From: Morchella semilibera
Lineage: Eukaryota; Ascomycota; Pezizomycetes; Pezizales; Morchellaceae
Assembly (NCBI GenBank): GCA_009192285.1
Contig: WBVU01000019.1
Location: 682,001 to 746,000, forward strand
Direction: 5' to 3'
DNA: 64,000 nucleotides
The position numbers and the translations under genes are program-made. Numbering within the stretch: position 1 is the first letter of the stretch; the number at the start of each line of letters is the position of its first letter. The notes beneath the pieces were generated by a model. The model did no database searches, was not told where the DNA came from, and was given only the letters and a program-made list of their open reading frames with translations. Positions 20,229-30,620 of this stretch are shown here, piece by piece.

Positions 20229-21921
20229 ATGCCCTACAATATCGCGTGTGTACTATCCCTAGTAACTCACCTCAGCTTACTGACTTTAAATTCTAGAATG
20301 ACGAGCGATTTCTTCTATCCACAGCCTGGTATGGAATTGTTTGGCCTCCTGTAAGTTGTTATTTATTAACGATACTTTTAATCAGGCGGAGTGGAAAGTC
20401 ACATGTATCAGCTTGCCACGGTATATTCCTTCCCCCATTCTCTTTACGGCAAACTAATCATAAATTTGACAGAAACTGATTGATCGCGGGCATAAGGTCA
20501 TAATTATAACCCATTCTTACAAGACTCGGCATGGGGTGCGATACCTCACAAATGGCCTCAAGGTTTACTATGTTCCGTTTTTCGTCATTTATCGAGAATC
20601 GACGCTACCAACGGTGTTTTCTTTCTTTCCTTTATTCCGCAACATTCTAATCCGCGAGAAAATCGACATTGTTCACGGACACGCCTCGTTGAGTAGCCTC
20701 TGTCACGAAGCTATTCTTCACGCTCGAACCATGGGACTAAGAACATGCTTCACGGATCACAGTCTGTTTGGATTTGCAGATGCTGCAAGTATCCTTACCA
20801 ATAAGTTATTAAAATTCACCCTGAGTGATGTCGATCATGTCATATGTGTTAGTCATACTTGGTTAGGACCACACTTTTCTCTGTAGATGGGACCAGTAAA
20901 CACTGACTTGAACTGTTGTTGAAGTAAAGAAAATACCGTGCTACGAGCTGCCCTTGATCCAAGTATGGTCTCAGTAATACCCAACGCTGTTGTGGCCGAG
21001 AATTTCAAACCAGATCCAACAGCGGCTTCAAAATCGCACATAACAATTGTAGTGATATCTCGCCTTTTCTATAATAAGGGCACTGATCTTCTCGTTGCTG
21101 CAATCCCTAGAATATGTCAGCTCCATCCTTCAGTCCATTTCATCATCGCAGGATCAGGTCCCAAAGCAATCGATCTTGAGCAGATGCTGGAGAAACACAT
21201 GCTCCAAGACAGGGTTCAGATGCTCGGCCCTGTCCGTCATGAAGAAGTGAGAGATGTCATGGTTAGGGGCCATATTTACCTTCACCCTTCATTAACGGAA
21301 GCATTCGGAACAGTACTAGTAGAAGCCGCAAGCTGCGGGTTATACGTTGTGTGCACCAGGGTTGGAGGAATACCAGAGGTTCTACCTAGCCATATGACAG
21401 TGTTCTCGAGACCCGAGGAAGACGATCTTGTCAGCGCGACCAGTAGGGCTATTAAAGAGATAAGAATGGGAAGGGTCAAGACAGAGAAGTTCCACGAACA
21501 AGTTAAAAGTATGTATTCGTGGACTGATGTGGCTGAAAGGACAGAACGGGTTTATGAGGGAATTTGTAGGGGGGAAAGAGTAGGTTTGATGGAGAGACTG
21601 AAGAGGTATTATGGATGTGGGATCTGGGCCGGCAAGCTATTCGTACTATGCGTAGTTGTAGATTCTCTGATATTGGTGGTGTGTATTGCTATCCTTACCC
21701 TTTCCAGTAATCTTGGTAGCAGACCATAGTGTGCTAACTCGATTTCACCTCAGTTATTAGAATTCCTGTTCCCTCAAAGTGGAATTGATATGGCGCGGAG
21801 CTGGCCAAGGAAGGTCCCTAGGATAACTGATGGGAGTACTAGGAGAGATAGGTCAAACAGGAGAGGCTCCAACGTAGAAGCTTTAGTTGAAGAAGATTTG
21901 ACTGGTGTTAGAGAAAGCTAG
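20229..21921 (+). CDS. GPI3: Phosphatidylinositol N-acetylglucosaminyltransferase catalytic subunit (PIG-A/Gpi3)
   Basis: Catalyses the first step of GPI-anchor synthesis: transfer of GlcNAc from UDP-GlcNAc to phosphatidylinositol on the cytosolic face of the ER. Six exons: 20229-20245 (17 nt), 20297-20328, 20386-20420, 20473-20861, 20925-21678 and 21754-21921, 464 residues. The N-terminus becomes [18 protein letters not shown]. Later blocks are [43 protein letters not shown] and the GT4 EX7E motif in [18 protein letters not shown] membrane segment ([14 protein letters not shown]) near the C-terminus is followed by the family signature [19 protein letters not shown] in the last exon. Splice phases are consistent throughout. 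Confidence 0.95.
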
Positions 21922-22211
21922 TCGCCTCGAGACCTATGAATGGAATTGTTCAGCACGATAACCTAAGAAACCTAATGGCTTGTAACTAATTACGAATTAA
22001 CTTCATTATGAAAAAAAAAAAGCCCAATCTGATCGTTCTTGTTGGTGATAAGTATAAAGATACAGGAGCTTCAAAGGCGTCCTCAGAAGGATAGAGACAA
22101 CCAAGAAGTGCACGAGAGACACCGAGAAAAACCTCCTAAACTAGCACCGCCCATCCGCAGTCATTATAATTCACCTTTATTTCCCGCGAATATGATTTTC
22201 CCGGTAGGAGA

Positions 22212-22495
22212 CTATCGCGCCTCGAACTGAACCATACTAGTGTTGTAAAGAAAAATTAGGGCCCCAATAGCTGTATAACTGAGAAGAGGTAGAAACTCAC
22301 CGTTTAGTCCTTTGTTTGTAAAGAATGCGATGGCCACACTCTTTGCACCGGATAGGCTCGCCCCTTGTTGATTACGACTTTCACTCCACACTCGGCACAA
22401 AGATAGTGCATGGTGCCCGAAGCAGCCGATGCGCCAGCATAAGAACGGCCGGCACCACTATTTGGAGGTTGGTATGATTCGCGCTGATCGGACAT
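22212..22495 (-). CDS. RPB12: RNA polymerase I/II/III shared subunit ABC10-alpha (Rpb12), with 1-nt frameshift
   Basis: Small zinc-binding subunit shared by all three nuclear RNA polymerases. Exon 1 is 22301-22495, exon 2 22212-22236, with a 64-bp intron. A Ser/Gly-rich leader precedes HYLCAECGVKVVINKG, then, one base out of frame, EPIRCKECGHRILYKQRTK, and exon 2 gives RMVQFEAR. Four zinc cysteines (CAEC, CKEC) are present. The two spliced exons sum to 220 nt, one more than a multiple of three. The surplus base lies in a GGGG run (about 22371-22374). The protein is about 72 residues if one G is dropped. Either an assembly indel or a real lesion; the gene is essential in yeast. It is divergent from RPB5. 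Confidence 0.88.
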
Positions 22496-22709
22496 AATGG
22501 TGTTGTAGATTTCTTGGTGGATCTTTCTGTTACCAGACCAGAAGCACTTCTGGTGATTTAATTTTATTCGAGTTGCTAATACAGGCCGGGTAACTCTCAA
22601 TAGCTTCTGTAGATAATGAACGCAGTTCGGTGGATTCACTTCTTTCCATGTCTCCCCCGAACAATACGACTCCTAGCCTTTAGTACAACTATAATCGCCC
22701 TACACTATT

Positions 22710-23491
22710 ATGGATCCCGAACGAGAATGTTCCCGCTTATGGCGCGCCTGGAGAACTGTTCATGAAATGGTTAAGGATCGTGTAAGTGCTGTGGTTGCGA
22801 ACGGTCCAAAAATTTGCTACAAAGGCGGTGAGCTAATAGTTCCTAGGGTTACGAAATCTCCGAGGAAGAAGTGAGTATTACTCTCGATGAATTTAGACGC
22901 CACTACTGCGATAGCGAAGGCCGCCCCCAGTATGTACACCCTTCCCCCCCCCCCCCACTATAACCTACTTATCCACTCCCTAGGCGCAAAAACATGACTT
23001 TTAAAGCGAATCCATCAGAGAAGATGCTGAAGCAGCATGCTGCGCCCCCCGGCCAACCTGCAAATGTTGGAACGATTTGGGTGGAGTTCTCTTCAGAGTC
23101 TAATATCGGTATAAAACATATGAGGACGTTTGCGCACACTATTGTATCCGAGAACTTCCATACTGGTATATTTGTTTGTCAGCATAACCCCACCGCGGCA
23201 GCTATGAAGATCGTTCCGACTGTCCTCCCAGCTATAATCGAGGTCTTTGAGGAAGCGGATTTGCTGGTAAATATCACCAAGCACGAATTAGTTCCTACAC
23301 ATCACCTCCTCAGTCGGGAGGAAAAACGGAGGCTGCTCGAGAGATACCGCCTGAAGGAGACACAGTTGCCTAGAATACAGAGCGCAGATCCTGTCGCGAG
23401 GTATATGGGCCTTAAACGTGGAATGGTGGTCAAGATTGTTAGAAAAAGCGAGACCAGCGGTAGATATGCCAGTTATCGCTTGTGTATGTGA
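22710..23491 (+). CDS. RPB5: RNA polymerase I/II/III shared subunit ABC27 (Rpb5)
   Basis: Shared subunit forming part of the lower jaw that contacts downstream DNA. Exons 22710-22781, 22847-22929 and 22984-23491, 220 residues (yeast about 215). N-terminal jaw domain: [20 protein letters not shown] and [12 protein letters not shown]. The C-terminal assembly domain contains [44 protein letters not shown] and ends ASYR plus three residues. Intron 2 contains a C homopolymer of about 13 bases (from 22946). The start codon lies 214 bp from that of RPB12, transcribed away from it. Confidence 0.96.
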
Positions 23492-23806
23492 TCAAAAGTA
23501 TTCGGGACAAGGTAACGGGTTTTGATTGTATTATTTTAACCTTACAACCTCTACTATCTCTGAGGCTTTGTCCTATTTCCATACGCTAAGTGCTTGATCA
23601 AGATGAAAATCTCAAAAAGGAATATAATAGTAATAGGAGGCTCGGGAGAACTGCACCGCGTAAGACAGGGATAGGAGTTTCTGGTTTTCTTTTTTTTCTT
23701 TTCCGCCCTGATGTGATTGTATTTAGAAACAATGGAGACGGAAGATTTCGTTCTCAAACGAGAAGAGAATACTATATATAATAAGATTACAAAAGCAAAT
23801 GGGGAA

Positions 23807-25831
23807 TCAAAATCCCAACATACTTTTCATCCAATCGACTACCTTATCTACACCCTGCCCACGAAGAGCACTGATCGGTAACAAGCCAATCCTTTTTCCA
23901 TCATTCCTCTTCGCAGCTTCCAACTCTAGGTATTTCCTTAGTACCAAATACTTTTCTTCTGTATCCGGTAGGTCTGCCTTGTTTGCAATAACAAACCAAG
24001 GCTTTGACGTCATGTTCGGCCGCTCTTGTGGTAGATGCAGTGATCCTAGCTCAAACTCGGAGCCCTCTTTATCTTGTCTGGCTTGCGATGCTTCTTCAAA
24101 AGGCACTAGAGAACCAAGTCTAGCAAACCGAGTAATATCCTCTTCAATATTAACTGATTTCTCACAGCTTTGGGCTGGCACATTCTCAATACCCAGATCC
24201 CCTATGGGTTCAATATCCACGTCTTTGTTCCCTGCCATCTCACTCATCATCCCTTTAACATATGGGTCATCTTCGTTACTCATTCCCTGCTCGTAGGCCC
24301 TTACTTCCCTCCATAGGCCTTTCAAATCACCCACTGGATTGTCCCTTGAAAGATCAATCACAAATCCCAGAATTTTTGCCCTTTCAACGTGCCTCAGGAA
24401 CCCGTGCCCTAGTCCCTTATTCAGATGCGCATCTGAGATTAATCCTGGAATATCTGCTATTGTAAACCTAGGCTGCTGTTGACTTGCCCATGGTTCGACA
24501 AGGCCTTGGGGCGGCAACGCCCGTTCGTCTAAAACAATTGTGCCAATATTTGGCGATAGCGTCGTGAAGGCCCACTCCCCCACCCTGGCTTGTTTTGCTG
24601 AGACCGAACGAAGGAAAGAGGATTTACCTGCGTTCGGAAGTCCGACTAGACCAACATCTGCAAGAATTTTCAGCTCGAGCTGAATCTTCATTCGTGCACC
24701 CTTTCCACCTTTAGTTGCAAATTTAGGTCGACGGAGTTCGGTGGAAACAAAGTGCGGGTTTCCAAAACCGCCAGGTGCACCTGGGAGGAGCAAAATTGGC
24801 TCCATTGTTGGCTCCGATAGATCTAAGTAGACAGGTGTAGGGTGAGTTTGTGTAAGAAGATCTGAAGAGGACCGATGGTGGTAGAAAGGGAATGCGGCCT
24901 CGTTAAACTGAGGACTTTGTAAATTTTGAGATAGGCTTCTAGGGTAATGAAGCCAATGTTCATTTCCCCCATGTTTCTTACTCGGCTGTATGGGCTCTTC
25001 CGGCTCCTTTCTTCTTCTTGTCTTGAACTCCTCCTCCCCCTCCTCCTCCTCCTCCCCCTCCCCCTGCCATTTTTCCCTTGCCATCTCCTTTGCCTTTATC
25101 CTTTTCTTTTCTTTTCTTATTCTTGCCCTAGCTTTTGCATTCGCGATGGCCTTGGAAGTGTATTCCTCTTCAAAATCGCCTTCGGGGCCGAGCTCTTCCG
25201 CTGTTGGGTCCCACCGTGATATTTCACGTACTACCGTGCCCACTGGTACCCGGATTATCACATCGTCACCTCGTTTTCCATTTATTGCACTCCCTTGCCC
25301 ATTCTTTCCTGCGGTGGCCTGCACCAAGCCATCTCTTGCTATTTTGTGGAGGGAGGTTTCACCATATACAGCCTGGATATAGATTGAACCACCTGTCCCA
25401 CCATCACCACCATTTGCGGGGCCATTGGGAACGAACTTCTCACGAAGAAACGAAATACAACCATTACCGCCAGAGCCTGCTAAAAGTGAGAGTACTCTAA
25501 GATCCGTGAAGGGCGAAGAACTGAAGGTAGAGTGCGGATGGTGAGGTTGCTGGACAGAAAGTAATTCTTCCACCTTCCCTGGCCCTCCTTCTTCTAATTC
25601 TAGAATAGATTGCTCTTTTGTCTCGCAGTTTAACTGGAGGCTCTCTCTTAGGGGTGCCCTAAAGTTTATAAGCTGACAAGATGAGGATGTCAATGATTTT
25701 GTGACCAATGAAGATAAACCCGACCGTTGAACGCTAAAGTGCCAGGCTGGTGCCAGAGGATAGAGTAAAGGAGCTAGAACTAGCCGGCCGGATATACCCC
25801 GAGGGTGTTTGGGAAGCAGTCGAAAAGCCAT
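23807..25831 (-). CDS. MTG2: Mitochondrial Obg-family GTPase (Mtg2)
   Basis: Obg GTPases assist assembly of the large ribosomal subunit; Mtg2 does so in mitochondria, bound to the inner membrane. Intronless, 674 residues. A basic N-terminus (MAFRLLPKHPRGISGR) fits a mitochondrial targeting signal. The Gly-rich Obg fold starts near residue 110 (LAGSGGNGCISF, NGGDGGTGG) and contains a long Lys/Glu/Arg insert. The G domain follows: G1 GLPNAGKSS near 394, switch FTTLSPNIG, G3 DIPGLI near 456, G4 NKAD near 615, and G5-like ISALRGQG. Convergent with RPB5, and divergent from HSH49 with a 235-bp shared promoter region. Confidence 0.94.
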   Translation of the reverse strand: MAFRLLPKHPRGISGRLVLAPLLYPLAPAWHFSVQRSGLSSLVTKSLTSSSCQLINFRAPLRESLQLNCETKEQSILELEEGGPGKVEELLSVQQPHHPHSTFSSSPFTDLRVLSLLAGSGGNGCISFLREKFVPNGPANGGDGGTGGSIYIQAVYGETSLHKIARDGLVQATAGKNGQGSAINGKRGDDVIIRVPVGTVVREISRWDPTAEELGPEGDFEEEYTSKAIANAKARARIRKEKKRIKAKEMAREKWQGEGEEEEEGEEEFKTRRRKEPEEPIQPSKKHGGNEHWLHYPRSLSQNLQSPQFNEAAFPFYHHRSSSDLLTQTHPTPVYLDLSEPTMEPILLLPGAPGGFGNPHFVSTELRRPKFATKGGKGARMKIQLELKILADVGLVGLPNAGKSSFLRSVSAKQARVGEWAFTTLSPNIGTIVLDERALPPQGLVEPWASQQQPRFTIADIPGLISDAHLNKGLGHGFLRHVERAKILGFVIDLSRDNPVGDLKGLWREVRAYEQGMSNEDDPYVKGMMSEMAGNKDVDIEPIGDLGIENVPAQSCEKSVNIEEDITRFARLGSLVPFEEASQARQDKEGSEFELGSLHLPQERPNMTSKPWFVIANKADLPDTEEKYLVLRKYLELEAAKRNDGKRIGLLPISALRGQGVDKVVDWMKSMLGF

Positions 25832-26066
25832 TCTTGCGGCAATTGAATGCGTGCTTTTCGCTTCGGGTTGAGTGAAAAGCGTTCACTTTTTAAGAATAAT
25901 CCGGGTAACACGTGTGGTTACAGTAGCTTAGCATGGTAGGGCACCAATACGTAAACACAGTAGATTTGCGCCCTCCCATTCAACTCGCCAGTTCAGAATC
26001 ACCTCACGCCTTGCCTTAACTATTAACTTTCAGGTTCAACTTGCGGACTCCCGTAATCGCGTTGTA

Positions 26067-27433
26067 ATGTCTGGCGCTCGCCATTGGGAACAAGACAAAG
26101 AGGCGACAGTCTACATAGGAAATCTCGACGAGAGGGTATCGGATGCTCTAGTTTGGGAGCTCATGTTACAGGCCGGACGGATCGTATGCTACCCCTTTCC
26201 CTCTAGGCCCTTCACAAATAACTCTAATAGCCTAATGTAGGTTAACGTTCATTTGCCAAAAGATCGTGTCACTCAAACACATCAAGGCTTCGGTTTTGTG
26301 GAATTTATCTCAGAGGAAGATGCCGAATATGCTGCTAGAATCATGAACCAAGTGCGACTCTATGGGAAGCCAATTCGTGTGAACAAGGTACATCACTCAA
26401 CTTATAATATGTTTAGATCCCGCTATTGACAATGGTGACAGGCCTCGGCGGATAAGCAAAAAACAGTAGAGGTTGGTGCTGAGCTGTTTGTTGGTAATTT
26501 GGATCCGATGGTAGACGAAAAGACGTTGTACGATACATTCAGCACATTTGGGAACCTTGTTGCTGCGCCCAAGGTATGTCACGGAATGCGGGTCGCGCAT
26601 TAAGGCAATGTTAATGATTTTTTCTTTAGATTGCCCGCGATGATCAAGGGGTATCCAAAGGTTTTGGTTTCATTTCTTACGATTCTTTCGAAGCCTCCGA
26701 CAAAGCGATCGAATCCATGCATAATCAATTTCTTATGAATAAAGAGATCAATGTCCAATATGCCTATAAGAAAGACGGCAAGGGAGAGCGTCACGGAGAT
26801 CAAGCGGAACGAATGCTCGCAGCTCAGGCCAAGAAACACAACGTGCAAGTAACCCCCCAGCAGCTTCCTGCTCAATTGTTCGCACCCACTGGCCCTGCCG
26901 CTGGTGTCCCTCCTATCCCAGTTGGACCAGGAGGCCCTCCTCCCCCCTCTGGGCCTGGTGGATTTCGACCAGGCCCTCCAACAAGGCAGCCTCAACCAAT
27001 GGGGATGGGGATTGGAGTAGGAGTGACCCACGACCAAAGCCATATCGCTGGGTTCCAGCGCGGGCCGGCACAACAGCAGATGGGTCGTGGAGCTGGTGGC
27101 CCACCCCCTCAACATCAGCAGCCACTGCAGCCCCATCAACCGCAACTTGCACCCCCCCCACAAGGACTTCCAGCAAGGCCACCACCTCCGGTTGGGTTTC
27201 AACAGCATCAACACCAGTATGGGAGACCTCCACCTCCTCCTGTGGGATTCGCCCAACAGATGCACCCTAGCAGTTTTGCAGGGCAGCCTCCTCCATTACC
27301 AGCAGGATTTGGAGGACCACCCCCACTGCAAGGATTTCCAGGACAGGTTCCCCCAGGTGCTCCCCCGGGTGCTCCTGGGTTCCCACCACCAGGTCCGCCG
27401 CCGAGCTTTGGAGGATATGGCAGAGGACGGTAA
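26067..27433 (+). CDS. HSH49: Splicing factor 3b subunit 4 (SF3B4/SAP49/Hsh49)
   Basis: Component of the SF3b part of U2 snRNP that stabilises U2 on the branch site. Four exons: 26067-26183, 26241-26387, 26442-26573 and 26630-27433, 399 residues. RRM1 has RNP2 VYIGNL and RNP1 GFGFVEF; RRM2 has LFVGNL and GFGFISY. The linker ends [20 protein letters not shown]. The rest is a Pro/Gly/Gln-rich tail, as in other SF3B4 proteins. The next gene on the same strand, 485 bp on, encodes another SF3b subunit. Confidence 0.96.
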
Positions 27434-27918
27434 ATACAAGTCCAATAATAACGCTTTTTATGTATTAGGAGTCTTCCGCCTCCCTCGACATTCCCCATTG
27501 TTTTTCATTTTCTGGCAACCATGATATTGCGAGGACAATGACTTCATTTAGGCATTAGTTAATTCTTCTGTTTGTTTTATTAAATTGCTGGATGTACAAT
27601 AGATGATATGTTTGATAGTGTCTTTGGGAATTAAATGGAGGGAAGGGTCAGCAGCTGTATCCTTTGATACAAATTGTAGCAGTACCTAGACCCATTACTT
27701 TAAATTCATGTGGCCAGGATTGTAGACCGCATAGAGCGTGTTTGGGTTAGGGTTGAGTTCGCGGGCCTGTCCTACCCGTAGTACCACGGGTATAGGGGTA
27801 AGATTTACATGTGTAACTTCACCAGGTCACGCGTAGCTTGGCATATAATCTGACTACACCTCTAACGCGTCTCTTTGAAACTGGTGAGCTTTAGCATCCT
27901 TCACCCTCAACCTACAAA
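27434..27918. promoter_or_regulatory. Spacer and presumed SF3B5 promoter
   Basis: Holds a telomere-like GGGTTAGGGTT (27744-27754), a 7-bp-stem inverted repeat around TACCCGT...ACGGGTA (about 27773-27792) and two ACGCGT (MluI cell-cycle box type) hexamers (about 27828 and 27864). Function is inferred only from position. Confidence 0.4.
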
Positions 27919-28290
27919 ATGGCCGACAAGCTCCGCGCTACACAGCAGCTTGAGCAGCTCCAAGCCCGCTATATAGGTACCGGGCATGCTGATACGACTA
28001 AATTGTAAGCCCTAAGGTGCCCACGTTAAGCTCGAGATCAGCAACTGATAATTGAAAAGTGAATGGGTCTCTAACGTGCACCGAGACACGCTTGCGACCT
28101 ATGTTGGCCACCCCCCGCTACTCGAATATATGTCGGTTGCCACTGGCGAATCTATGGCAAAGATGAGAACTAAATTTATTGAGGTTACTTGCGTCCAGTT
28201 AGCTGCCTGTCTATTTGGGAGCAATACTAATATAATTTGTCCCAGAGAATGATACGTCCAGTCGGAAAACCACCAGAAAAGGAGGATTGA
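27919..28290 (+). CDS. YSF3: Splicing factor 3b subunit 5 (SF3B5, Ysf3-like)
   Basis: The 10-kDa SF3b subunit that packs against SF3B1 and SF3B3 in U2 snRNP. Three exons: 27919-28004, 28060-28183 and 28246-28290, 84 residues (human form 86). The sequence begins MADKLRATQQLEQLQARYIG, continues TGHADTTKFEWVSNVHRDTL, then AKMRTKFIE, and ends RMIRPVGKPPEKED. The second intron has an ATACTAAT branch-point-like string. Trp of the usual KWEW motif is Phe here. Too short to be seen as one ORF; found by joining exons. Confidence 0.93.
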
Positions 28291-28346
28291 ACAGTAATAA
28301 TGGCGAATTTGGATTGAAGGAACGAATTAATAGGCGATCAAGCCCG

Positions 28347-28354
28347 TACATGTA
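28347..28354. promoter_or_regulatory. TACATGTA palindrome between SF3B5 and NSE3
   Basis: Lies in the convergent gap, 57 bp after the SF3B5 stop. Confidence 0.35.
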
Positions 28355-28516
28355 TTTATTGATGGCGCTAATACTAGACTATTACTTCTTATATTACGCA
28401 TGGCACGTCTCTTCAGGTATGACACACCCACAAACTACTTAACTTGCTGAAGATGTGGCCCACCGTGAAAGAAAAACACAAAAATGCCGACCTATTCTTA
28501 TTTTCACCATGTAACC

Positions 28517-29828
28517 CTAGTCATCTTCGTTGCCGCCATTCTGAATAGTGTTCTTTCTACCTCTGACCCTCTTCTGCAAAGACTCACCATCAACCACACC
28601 TTTATCTAGGTCCGGACCTATGTTTCGTTGTAACTTCTTTTCCAGGTCTTCTGGGGCCTTCACCCCATAGACCTGTGGCACAAAATTAGTGTACGAGCAT
28701 AATGAAGGATAAAATGTGTACGAACTGTTTTCAACATGTTCAAGACCCCGTCGGGGCCGATCTCCATTTTGGATCTCGGCCCAAGATAGTAATCGTATCC
28801 ACCATCACCTGTATCATCCTTTTGTTTGGTGATGTATCCTTGTTTAACCATTAATGCGATTATCTTCTCCGTCTTGTCGATTGGAGTGTAGTCTTCCGCG
28901 TTCATTCTCATGAGATATCTCATTAGCTTGTTCTCAGGAAGAACCTTGCCATTCAGGTAGATGAGGGATATGATCATCGTAACAAGTCCGGTATAAGTCT
29001 GTTCCCTAAAACCATAGGGCTGAACAATTTCGGGTTCGCGGAATGACCGAGGGAGAACTGTTTGTAATAGATATTGCTTTGATGATGTCGGTGCCTTATC
29101 TGAATTCTGAGCAGCTGTGATTGAGGATAACACCGAGTTAAAATCATGAAGCCCAATGGAAGAAGTCGGCATGACAGATTTTACCTCTACGCTGGCTTAA
29201 CTTCGTCTTTTCCCGCATCGGTAGCTCAACTAATTGCATCCCAAATATCTCCCGAAGCTCTCTTTGTGCTTGGTCGAATATGTCCTTGAACATTCTTCCC
29301 TGGGCGCCGAGGACTACAAACAAATCAGCATCATATAATGTATACACACATATATATATATTCTGGATTTGTCAGTAGGAACCTTTACTCGAGATATCAG
29401 CTCGTTTCAGAGGCTGCCTGGTGTATTCTGAAGCTATTGCTAGTCTAACAAGTTTCTTGACTAAACGATCTCTGTTTGTCCCCTCTAATGATATAATAAG
29501 TTTCTACGCCAGGTATAGAAATGATGCGGGGATACCACCATGCAACCCTCCAAGCTCGTCATTACTACTTAGAGCATTCTCGTCCTCATCATCTGGGGTT
29601 TCAGGTCTTCTATTTTCCCTAGCTGCTTGCATAGAAGATTCCCCATTTCGTCGCTGAGGTTGGGACTGATTCTGCGTAAGCCTACGGCGTTGAGGAGGAC
29701 TAGCATCAGTATCACCAGAATCTTGGGCAGGTTGCTAGTGTGAAATCTTATTATTAGTTTGGGTGGTAGAGTGGGTATTGGTGGATAGTAGAACTCACGG
29801 AACGACGTTTTCTATTATGGAGAGGCAT
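28517..29828 (-). CDS. NSE3: Smc5/6 complex kleisin-associated subunit Nse3 (MAGE domain)
   Basis: Nse3 pairs with Nse1 and binds DNA in the Smc5/6 complex used in recombination repair. Six exons on the minus strand: 29799-29828, 29536-29734, 29383-29484, 29185-29313, 28726-29114 and 28517-28672, 334 residues. After a Gln/Arg-rich acidic leader the MAGE homology domain reads NRDRLVKKLVRLAIASEYTR, then FKDIFDQAQRELREIFGMQL, then SKQYLLQTVLPRSF and GLVTMIISLIYLNGKVLPE. The winged-helix end DYYLGPRSKMEIGPDGVLNM is followed by VYGVKAPEDLEKKLQR. An apparent stop in exon 2 frame disappears with a 51-bp intron (29485-29535). The start codon lies just inside a TACATGTA site. Confidence 0.93.
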
Positions 29829-29831
29829 TGT

Positions 29832-29839
29832 TACATGTA
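29832..29839. promoter_or_regulatory. TACATGTA palindrome at NSE3 start
   Basis: Ends 3 bp upstream of the NSE3 start codon on the minus strand, the closest copy to a gene start. Confidence 0.4.
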
Positions 29840-30120
29840 GTTATCAAAGTATGATGGAAACGCGCTTGGAGCCAGGTGTAACCTTAACCCACGTATGTAG
29901 GGTGCATGTAGGTGCCAAATTTATAATGCCGCTTACTTAATATTCTACCACCAAATGATACATTTTAATTCTGGCACCATGTACTCCGGTGTGAAGGGTA
30001 AGTGAGTAGAACGCGGCGGTGCGGTTCGCGTTGCTACGTTAGAACCACAACATGCATCGGAGTTATTTGTATGGCAGAGCGGGGCCACTCCATACAATCC
30101 CTGTTCTTATTGCTACACCC

Positions 30121-30258
30121 GAGTACTCGCAAATTTCTGGCGTTTGTGAAATGGGCCACTATTGCATACCATAGTAAATTTTGGACTTGGCGCGAATTTG
30201 TATGGCATGCAATAGCGGTCCATTTTACAAACGTCAGGAGTTTGCGAGTAGAATACTC
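30121..30258. repeat. Long imperfect inverted repeat (fold-back, ~51-bp arms)
   Basis: Arm 30121-30171 pairs with 30203-30258; nearly all mismatches are transitions, with one 5-bp gap. A short 31-bp spacer separates the arms. Confidence 0.8.
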
Positions 30259-30293
30259 GCCAATTCAGTGCAGGGTACAAGTTGTTACCAGTC

Positions 30294-30470
30294 GCGAGTA
30301 GATACCTATATAAGCAAATGTCATGTATCTAGGGGTATGGTTCTCATGCAACGACCAAGAACGTCAAGGAAAATCGTATTCATGTATGTTATTATACCCC
30401 CATGAGAACCATACATGTACCTCTGAATACAACCGCTATTAGAGAGGTTTCGCAACTCGTGTATCTACTT
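30294..30470. repeat. Second fold-back with perfect 14-bp inner arms
   Basis: GTATGGTTCTCATG (30335-30348) is repeated inverted at 30401-30414; outer AGTAGATAC pairs with GTATCTACT near 30460. Confidence 0.75.
30412..30419. promoter_or_regulatory. TACATGTA palindrome inside the second fold-back
   Basis: Overlaps the right inner arm of the inverted repeat at 30401-30414. Confidence 0.3.
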
Positions 30471-30620
30471 GTTTCCACTATAACCGCAGGGATGAAGCCG
30501 CCAAGTTAGTATAGGATGAGATACAGACTCTTAATGCTGCACGAAGTTAGTGAAGCATTAATACAGACGTAATTCATGTAAACAAACCACCTTATTGGAC
30601 CGCTCACGCCAATATTCCTC

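Larger units (their letters stand above)
29829..30620. other. Gene-free spacer with fold-back inverted repeats
   Basis: No gene recognised. Two imperfect inverted repeats (listed separately) fill 30121-30470. Confidence 0.5.

Noticed and set aside
29494-29536. Premature stop in NSE3
   Set aside because: A 51-bp intron with good splice sites (29485-29535) removes it and restores the MAGE domain frame.
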